DNA from: Acidimicrobiales bacterium
GTDB lineage: Bacteria > Actinomycetota > Acidimicrobiia > Acidimicrobiales > VFJN01
NCBI GenBank assembly: GCA_035316325.1
Contig: DATHJB010000107.1
Location: forward strand, 1 to 55,472
Direction of reading: 5' to 3'
DNA length: 55,472 nucleotides
Shown piece after piece: positions 50,684-55,472 of this stretch (within the stretch, counting starts at the first letter, position 1; the number at the start of each line of letters is the position of its first letter). The translations under genes were made by a program, and so were the position numbers. A model generated the notes under the pieces. It saw only the letters and a program-made list of their open reading frames with translations. It ran no database searches and was not told the origin of the DNA.

Positions 50684-51516
50684 CCGACCTCCCGCCCCGC
50701 GATCTGGACCAACTGGCGTCCGATCTGGTCGACGGCATCCTGCCGCCGGACGAAGCGGCGCGCCTCCGCGCCGATCCCGAGGTCGCCGCCCGGGTCGCCC
50801 GGATCGAGGCGCTGCGGGGTGCGCTGCGCGCCGTCCCGCCGGCTCCGCCGGGAGCGCTCGACCGCATGGTGGCCCGGGCGGTCGCCGCCGCGGTGGAGCC
50901 GACCCCGCCCCGGCTCCAGGCGGTGCGCCGGCCCGCCCACACGACTCCCCGACCCCTCCCTCGCTCGTCGTCGTCGTCCCGCTCGTGGCTGGTGGCGGCT
51001 GCTGCCGTGCTGGTTGCCGGCCTGGCGTTCGCGGGCCTGGCGTCGCTGGGCAGCGGCAGCGACGAGGACCAGGCGACCTCAGCGGGCGACAGCGGTGGCA
51101 GTGCCGAGACTGCGGACCCGTCTGCGGGCGTCGGCAGCGCCGAAGAGGGCGGCGAGCTGGACACGAACGCCTCCGACGACGACGCCGGGGCGGCCCCCGA
51201 GAGCGCCGACGGCGGGGCGGACGTCCAGCAGGCGCTCGGCTCGTTCAGCGATCCAGATGCGCTCGCCGACGCCGTCGCCGCTGACCAGACCCAGGCGGCA
51301 TCGTCGCTCGACGACGAGCTGAGCGCGGCCGCGGACACCTGTGCGGCGCTGATGGCCCGGGGCGACACGTCACGCGGGCTGTCCACCTACGTGGCCGACG
51401 CCGAGTACCAGGGCGCCACCGTGCGGGTGCACGTCTACGAGCGCGACGGTCGGCGCCGGCTGGTGGCCACCGACCAGGCGTGCACCGACGTCGTCGACGA
51501 GCCCTTCGACCGCTGA
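50680..51516 (+). CDS. Putative membrane anti-sigma factor
   Basis: 278 residues. Cytoplasmic N-terminus of about 95 residues (LDQLASDLVDGILPPDEAAR), one helix (SWLVAAAAVLVAGLAFAGLA, about 102-121) and an acidic, Ser/Asp/Ala-rich extracellular linker ending in a small domain with two Cys (DTCAALMARG, TDQACTDVV). No zinc-binding HxxxCxxC motif, so it would belong to the non-ZAS anti-sigma type. The assignment rests on the ATGA overlap with the sigma gene and topology, matching RsmA (Rv3912) by position. Confidence 0.8.
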   Translation: MTDLPPRDLDQLASDLVDGILPPDEAARLRADPEVAARVARIEALRGALRAVPPAPPGALDRMVARAVAAAVEPTPPRLQAVRRPAHTTPRPLPRSSSSSRSWLVAAAAVLVAGLAFAGLASLGSGSDEDQATSAGDSGGSAETADPSAGVGSAEEGGELDTNASDDDAGAAPESADGGADVQQALGSFSDPDALADAVAADQTQAASSLDDELSAAADTCAALMARGDTSRGLSTYVADAEYQGATVRVHVYERDGRRRLVATDQACTDVVDEPFDR

Positions 51517-51540
51517 GCCGACCGGGCTACTCGCCCGCCG

Positions 51541-52512
51541 TCAGCCGTGCTGCGACTCGAGCCAGCGCTCGGCGTCGATGGCCGCCATGCAGCCCGAGCC
51601 GGCGGCGGTGATCGCCTGCCGGTAGATGTGGTCCTGCACGTCGCCGCAGGCGAACACGCCCTCCACGTTGGTCGACGTGGCACCGGCGCCCAGCCCGGTC
51701 ACGAGGTAGCCGGAATCCTCCATCTCCAGCTGGCCCTTGAACAGGTCGGTGTTCGGCTTGTGGCCGATCGCCACGAACAGACCGCTCACGGCCAGCGGCG
51801 ACACGACGCCCGTCGTCACGTCCTGCACCTGGACGCCCGACAGCGCACCGTCGCCCTCCAACCCGTGCACCACGTTGTTCCACAGGAAGCTGATCTTCTC
51901 GTTGGCGAAGGCCCGATCCTGCATGATCTTCGACGCCCGCAGCTCCTCCCGCCGGTGGATCACCGTGACCGAGCGGGCGAACTTGGTGAGGAACAGCGCC
52001 TCCTCCAACGCCGAGTCGCCGCCGCCGGCGACGGCGATGTCGCGCTCGCGGAAGAAGAACCCGTCGCACGTGGCGCACGTCGACACGCCGTGGCCGATCA
52101 GCTCCGATTCCCGGGGGACGCCGAGCAGCAGCGCCTGCGCCCCGGTCGAGACGATGACGGTCTGCGCCCGGTAGGTGGGCTCGGCGTCGGTGGAGCCGTG
52201 GACCCAGATGCCGAACGGCCGGCGTGAGAAGTCGACCCTGGTGACCTTCTCGGTGCGCACGTCGGTGCCGAAGCGCACCGCCTGCTCCCGGAACCGACCC
52301 ATCAGGTCCGGGCCCATGATCCCCTCGGGGAAGCCCGGGTAGTTCTCCACGTCGGTCGTGAGCATGAGCTGACCGCCGGGTTGGTCCGTCGACGACGACG
52401 GCTCCCCCTCGATCAGCAACGGCGCCAGGTTGGCGCGCGCCGTGTAGACGGCGGCGGTCAGGCCGGCGGGGCCCGATCCGATGATGACGACCTGGCGGAT
52501 GTCGGAGCTCAT
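51541..52512 (-). CDS. trxB: Thioredoxin-disulfide reductase
   Basis: 323 residues. FAD-binding [20 protein letters not shown], redox-active CATC in [17 protein letters not shown]-binding [13 protein letters not shown], and closing [18 protein letters not shown]. It reduces thioredoxin with NADPH. In most Actinobacteria trxB and trxA are adjacent and co-directional; here trxB points the opposite way and a small membrane-protein gene lies between them. GAGGAAG precedes ATG 52512 by 3-4 bases. Confidence 0.96.
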   Translation of the reverse strand: MSSDIRQVVIIGSGPAGLTAAVYTARANLAPLLIEGEPSSSTDQPGGQLMLTTDVENYPGFPEGIMGPDLMGRFREQAVRFGTDVRTEKVTRVDFSRRPFGIWVHGSTDAEPTYRAQTVIVSTGAQALLLGVPRESELIGHGVSTCATCDGFFFRERDIAVAGGGDSALEEALFLTKFARSVTVIHRREELRASKIMQDRAFANEKISFLWNNVVHGLEGDGALSGVQVQDVTTGVVSPLAVSGLFVAIGHKPNTDLFKGQLEMEDSGYLVTGLGAGATSTNVEGVFACGDVQDHIYRQAITAAGSGCMAAIDAERWLESQHG

Positions 52513-52567
52513 GTCTTCCTCGGGTAGGCGGAGGTCTGCGCGTCGCTCAACATCAACGGGCGGCGCT

Positions 52568-52927
52568 CTATTCCCGCGACTCCCCCGCCTTGCGCCGGGT
52601 CCAGAGCACCAGGCCGGCGAAGGTGAAGAGCAGCCCCAGGAGGAGGTACACGGCCCATACGTGATCTTCGCCGAACACGCTGTCGGGCAGGTAGCTGTCG
52701 ACGAAGCGCACCAGCGCGATCACCAGCAACACGATGGCAGCGAGGCCGACCACGGCCACGAACGTGCCGTAGATCACGGCGCGGGCGATGGTGAGGAGCG
52801 GGCCGGTGGTCTTGTCGCGGACCGTCCCGACGAAGTTCTCGATCGAGTCGGCGACCTGCGCCGGCCAGTCCTCCCCCGGCTCTTGGCCCTGGGCGAACGG
52901 AGTCATCGGTGAACCAGTCGACACCAT
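52568..52927 (-). CDS. Small membrane protein with two helices
   Basis: 119 residues. Two hydrophobic helices, [20 protein letters not shown] (about 48-75) and [20 protein letters not shown] (about 90-110), with a basic C-terminus ([10 protein letters not shown]). Resembles small holin-superfamily-like or DUF-type membrane proteins seen near trx genes in Actinobacteria; no function can be assigned. ATG 52927 is preceded by minus-strand TACGCT with an 8-base gap; the second Met (residue 8) is an alternative start. Confidence 0.75.
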   Translation of the reverse strand: MVSTGSPMTPFAQGQEPGEDWPAQVADSIENFVGTVRDKTTGPLLTIARAVIYGTFVAVVGLAAIVLLVIALVRFVDSYLPDSVFGEDHVWAVYLLLGLLFTFAGLVLWTRRKAGESRE

Positions 52928-52935
52928 GACTGGGC

Positions 52936-52941
52936 AGCGTA
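52936..52941 (-). promoter_or_regulatory. -10 hexamer TACGCT, leaderless-type
   Basis: Ends 8 bases before the ATG at 52927. Confidence 0.5.
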
Positions 52942-53087
52942 GTGCCAGCTCTACCGGCGGCCGGGTTGCGCGCCCTCACGGCCGGTGGCGGAACGTGCGT
53001 TCGTTTAAACTCCCCCTGGGAAGATTCGGGTGGGGCCGAGTGTTCCGTCAATCACGGTTGTTTCTCCGCAGGAAGGTCACCAACTCC

Positions 53088-53411
53088 ATGGCAACTGCCT
53101 CCGTCACCGACGCCACCTTTGACGAGACGATCAACGGCTCGAGTGAGCCCGTCCTGGTCGACTTCTGGGCCGAGTGGTGCGGTCCTTGCAAGGCGATCGC
53201 GCCGATCCTCGATGAGATCTCCGCCGAGAACGCCGGCAAGCTGACCATCGCCAAGCTGAACGTCGACGAGAATCCCGACGTGGCGCTGCGCTTCGACGTG
53301 ATGAGCATCCCGACGCTGATCCTCTTCAAGGACGGCCAGCCGCAGAAGCGCCTCGTCGGGGCGAAGGGTAAGCGTCAGCTTCTTGCTGAGCTGGAAGAGT
53401 TCCTGCCCTGA
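53088..53411 (+). CDS. trxA: Thioredoxin
   Basis: 107 residues. Active site WCGPC in LVDFWAEWCGPCKAIAPILD, followed by LNVDENPDVALRFDVMSIPT (cis-Pro) and LILFKDGQ. General disulphide reductant and electron donor to the ribonucleotide reductase in this window. ATG 53088 has AGGAAGG about 11 bases upstream. The region upstream (52942-53087) contains the promoter; unlike many genes here it has a normal leader. Confidence 0.97.
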   Translation: MATASVTDATFDETINGSSEPVLVDFWAEWCGPCKAIAPILDEISAENAGKLTIAKLNVDENPDVALRFDVMSIPTLILFKDGQPQKRLVGAKGKRQLLAELEEFLP

Positions 53412-53426
53412 CCAGGGCGTTCTGGG

Positions 53427-53468
53427 TTATCCCAGTTGTCCACAGGCTGGGTACAAAGTTGTGGACTG
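53427..53468. promoter_or_regulatory. DnaA-box cluster between trxA and parB
   Basis: TTGTCCACA (53436-53444) is the high-GC actinobacterial DnaA box. TTATCCCAG (53427-53435) directly precedes it and TGTGGACTG (53460-53468) is a reverse-oriented weak box. The region adjoins parBA, where origin-associated sites are expected, but it is too short to be oriC itself. Confidence 0.5.
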
Positions 53469-53516
53469 ACTCGACCCCGACTTGAGGTGCACGCAGGCTC
53501 AAGTCGGGGTCGAGTC
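53468..53516. terminator. 18-bp inverted repeat, bidirectional terminator
   Basis: GACTCGACCCCGACTTGA (53468-53485) and its exact complement at 53499-53516 form an 18-bp stem with a 13-base loop between the convergent trxA and parB genes. Confidence 0.8.
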
Positions 53517-53519
53517 GCG

Positions 53520-54419
53520 TCAGCTGCCGTTCGGGCCCATGGCCCGGTAGATCCGTTCGAGGTCCTCGAGGTCGGCGAACTCGATCACGACCTTGCCCCG
53601 CTTCGGCCCCATGTCCACCCGCACCCTGGTGTCGAGCTGGTCGGAGAGCAGGTTCTCGAGCTCCAGGAGGCCTGGTGCCCGCAGCTTGGGCGTACGGGCT
53701 GCTCCGGGGCTCGTGGGGCCCTCCGAGGGGTCCGTGTGGGCCTCCTCGTTGCGCTGCCGGACCAGCTCCTCGGTGTCGCGGACGGTCAGGCCCTCGCCGG
53801 CGATGCGGCGGGCCAGCTCCTCCTGGAACACCCGATCGGGCGTGCTGAGGAGGACCTTTGCGTGACCGGCAGAAAGCCTGCCTTCCGCAACTAATTTCTG
53901 GACCTGGGGCGGCAGCTGGAAGAGCCGCAGCAGGTTGGCGACCGCACTGCGGCTCTTGCCGACGCGCTGGGCCACCTCCTCCTGCGTCAACCCGAACTCC
54001 TCGACCAGCTGCTGGTAGGCGGCCGCTTCCTCGAGGGGGTTGAGGTCGTCGCGGTGGAGGTTCTCCACCAGCGCCTGCTGCAGTGACAGCGTGTCGGTGA
54101 CCTCGCGCACGATCACCGGCATCAACTGGAGGCCGGCCCGCTTGGCCGCCCGCCAGCGGCGCTCGCCGGCGATCAGCTCGTAGCGGTCGGCGGCGACCTC
54201 GCGCACCAGGATCGGCTGCAGCACACCGAGCTCCCGGATCGACGCCGTCAGGCCCGCCAGGGCCTCCTCGTCGAATTGGCTGCGGGGCTGGAACTGGTTG
54301 GGCTCGACCTGCGTGATCGGAACCTCACGGATGCCGCCCTTGCCGGTGTCGCGGCGATCCGTCGAGAGATCTCCGGGGATGAGGGCCCCGAGGCCCTTAC
54401 CCAACCCTCGCCGCTCCAC
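53520..54419 (-). CDS. parB: Chromosome partitioning protein ParB
   Basis: 299 residues from GTG 54419. N-terminal GLGKGLGALIP, CTP/parS-binding ParB domain (QVEPNQFQPRSQFDEEALAG, ELIAGERRWRAAKRAGL, ENLHRDDLNPLEEA), an HTH (LTQEEVAQRVGKSRSAVANL) and a C-terminal dimer domain. It spreads from parS and loads SMC. Overlaps the 3' end of parA by 23 bases; GGAGGTGAGC supplies the ribosome binding site inside parA. No parS 16-mer is seen in this window. Confidence 0.96.
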   Translation of the reverse strand: MERRGLGKGLGALIPGDLSTDRRDTGKGGIREVPITQVEPNQFQPRSQFDEEALAGLTASIRELGVLQPILVREVAADRYELIAGERRWRAAKRAGLQLMPVIVREVTDTLSLQQALVENLHRDDLNPLEEAAAYQQLVEEFGLTQEEVAQRVGKSRSAVANLLRLFQLPPQVQKLVAEGRLSAGHAKVLLSTPDRVFQEELARRIAGEGLTVRDTEELVRQRNEEAHTDPSEGPTSPGAARTPKLRAPGLLELENLLSDQLDTRVRVDMGPKRGKVVIEFADLEDLERIYRAMGPNGS

Positions 54420-55398
54420 CGCTCACCTCCTTCGCGAGATCGCGGTAGGCGATCGAGCCGCGGGACGCGGGGTCGAAGGTGATGATCGGCTGACCGAAGG
54501 AGGGCGCCTCGCTGAGGCGGACCGTGCGCGGCACGATGCTGTTGCAGACCTTCTCGCCGAAGTGGTCGCGGACCTCCCGCACCACCTGGTCGGCGAGCTT
54601 CGTGCGGGCGTCGTACATCACGAGCACCATCGCCGACAGCTCCAGGACCGGGTTGAGGTTGCGCTGCACCAGCTGGACGTTGCGCAGCAGCTGGCCCAGA
54701 CCCTCGAGTGCGTAGTACTCGCACTGGATGGGGACGATCACCTCGGTGGCGGCCGAGAGGCCGTTCACCGTGAGGAGGCCGAGCGAGGGCGGGCAGTCGA
54801 TGAGGACGAAGTCGTAGTCGTCACGCACGGCTTCGAGCGCTCGACGCAGGCGGAGCTCGCGACTGAAGGCCGGGACCAGCTCGATCTCGGCGCCGGCGAG
54901 GTCGAGAGCAGCAGGAGCGACGAAGAGGTTGCGCAGTGCAGTGGCCTCGACGGCGTCCTCCAGGGGGAGGTCGTTGAGGATGACGTCGTACATGGACGTC
55001 TGCAGGTCCCGGATGTTGATCCCCAGGCCGGTGCTGGCGTTGCCCTGGGGGTCGAGGTCGATCACCAGGGTGCGATAGCCCAGCTCGGCGAGGCAGGCGC
55101 CGAGGTTCACGGCTGTCGTGGTCTTGCCGACGCCGCCCTTCTGGTTGGCGATCGCGATCGTGCGGGGGAGCGGCCGAATGAACGGAGACGAGTCATCCGG
55201 GGATCGGTCTTGGTCAATGGTGAGTGCCGTCAATTCACTTCCATCAGGTGGAGACGCCACGGTTGGGGGTTCCTGGCCCAAGCCCCGGGGAGGGGGTGGG
55301 GGCGGCGGCGGGACCGTCCCGGGACCAGCGGTAAGAGGCTCCGCCTGCCCGACGACCTGCCGACCGCTCGATGTAGAACCGGGGGAGCTGGCGGTCAT
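54397..55398 (-). CDS. parA: Chromosome partitioning ATPase ParA
   Basis: 333 residues from ATG 55398; GGAGAGG lies 9 bases upstream, while ATG 55407 sits directly on that site. Deviant Walker A KGGVGKTTTAVNL, VIDLDPQGNASTGLG, switch FVLIDCPPSLGLLTVNGL and the closing TRVRLSE-like IVPRTVRLSEAPSFGQPI identify a Soj/ParA ATPase that drives chromosome segregation. The N-terminal 70 residues are a Pro-rich extension (a run of eight prolines). The gene upstream, expected to be rsmG, is outside the window. Confidence 0.95.
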   Translation of the reverse strand: MTASSPGSTSSGRQVVGQAEPLTAGPGTVPPPPPPPPRGLGQEPPTVASPPDGSELTALTIDQDRSPDDSSPFIRPLPRTIAIANQKGGVGKTTTAVNLGACLAELGYRTLVIDLDPQGNASTGLGINIRDLQTSMYDVILNDLPLEDAVEATALRNLFVAPAALDLAGAEIELVPAFSRELRLRRALEAVRDDYDFVLIDCPPSLGLLTVNGLSAATEVIVPIQCEYYALEGLGQLLRNVQLVQRNLNPVLELSAMVLVMYDARTKLADQVVREVRDHFGEKVCNSIVPRTVRLSEAPSFGQPIITFDPASRGSIAYRDLAKEVSGGAARVG

Positions 55399-55472
55399 CC
55401 GGGACATCCTCTCCGCGTCGGCCCACCGGGTCAAGCCACATGGCGTCCCACATCGAGCACCCCTCACCCACC
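55399..55472. other. Window edge upstream of parA
   Basis: 74 bases, too short to assign. Synteny predicts the 3' end of rsmG further upstream, but no rsmG-like residues are recognisable here. Confidence 0.3.

Noticed and set aside
53412-55472. parS sites near parBA
   Set aside because: No sequence close to TGTTTCACGTGAAACA was found in the window.

Overview
This is a high-GC bacterial chromosome segment, actinobacterial in character and most likely from the class Acidimicrobiia (inference from gene content, synteny and promoter style; no 16S gene is present). The right end is the conserved origin-proximal block of Actinobacteria: CCA-adding enzyme, DUF6049 protein, Ser/Thr kinase with a discoidin-like ectodomain, ECF sigma factor and anti-sigma, trxB, trxA, parB, parA. 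The window ends inside or just upstream of parA.

Layout. 1-5.2 kb: the tail of a heme A synthase gene, a cobalamin-domain HTH regulator, a ferric-siderophore-type ABC transporter operon (minus strand) and a divergent FhuF-like ferric reductase. 5.2-10.1 kb: class I ribonucleotide reductase nrdAB behind two NrdR boxes, then clpS, a DUF2017 gene and a lipoprotein gene. 10.2-14.5 kb: a tRNA-Glu/Asp/Phe cluster whose tRNA-Phe 3' end is repeated twice downstream, marking two small tandem islands. The first carries an ImmA/IrrE-type peptidase plus DUF4411 pair, a decayed integrase and a four-helix membrane protein; the second carries one small secreted protein. 14.5-27.99 kb: housekeeping and regulatory genes (YibE/F, malic enzyme, amino-acid dehydrogenase, MurA with Asp at the usual active-site Cys, RimB-like protease and RimK, acyltransferase, two-component system, SDR, QueA-like, TetR, F420-type nitroreductase). 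27.99-32.3 kb: rpsF-ssb-rpsR-rplI and dnaB on the minus strand; DnaB carries a 314-residue class 3 intein and S18 has a long Arg/Asp/Pro/Gly-rich tail. 32.5-39.9 kb: DUF192 lipoprotein, panB, a bifunctional PBP, DUF5318, PadR-ino1 and an EEP hydrolase. 39.9-55.5 kb: SpoIIE phosphatase, CCA enzyme, deacetylase, then the origin-proximal block.

A feature that links the whole window is promoter architecture. About twenty gene starts have a TANNNT hexamer ending 6 to 10 bases before the start codon, with no Shine-Dalgarno needed, which is the signature of leaderless transcripts. Genes inside operons instead overlap their upstream neighbour by 1, 4 or 8 bases (ATGA, GTGA, TGATG). One leaderless start heads a 14-codon leader peptide that is stop-start coupled to a GNAT gene.

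The strongest candidates for a second look are the class 3 DnaB intein with a damaged endonuclease motif, the tandem tRNA-Phe islands with their ImmA/DUF4411 cargo, the leaderless promoter set, the extended S18, the Asp-type MurA, and the RimB/RimK pair in a genome whose own S6 has no C-terminal glutamates. All calls were made by reading the sequence; no database search was run.
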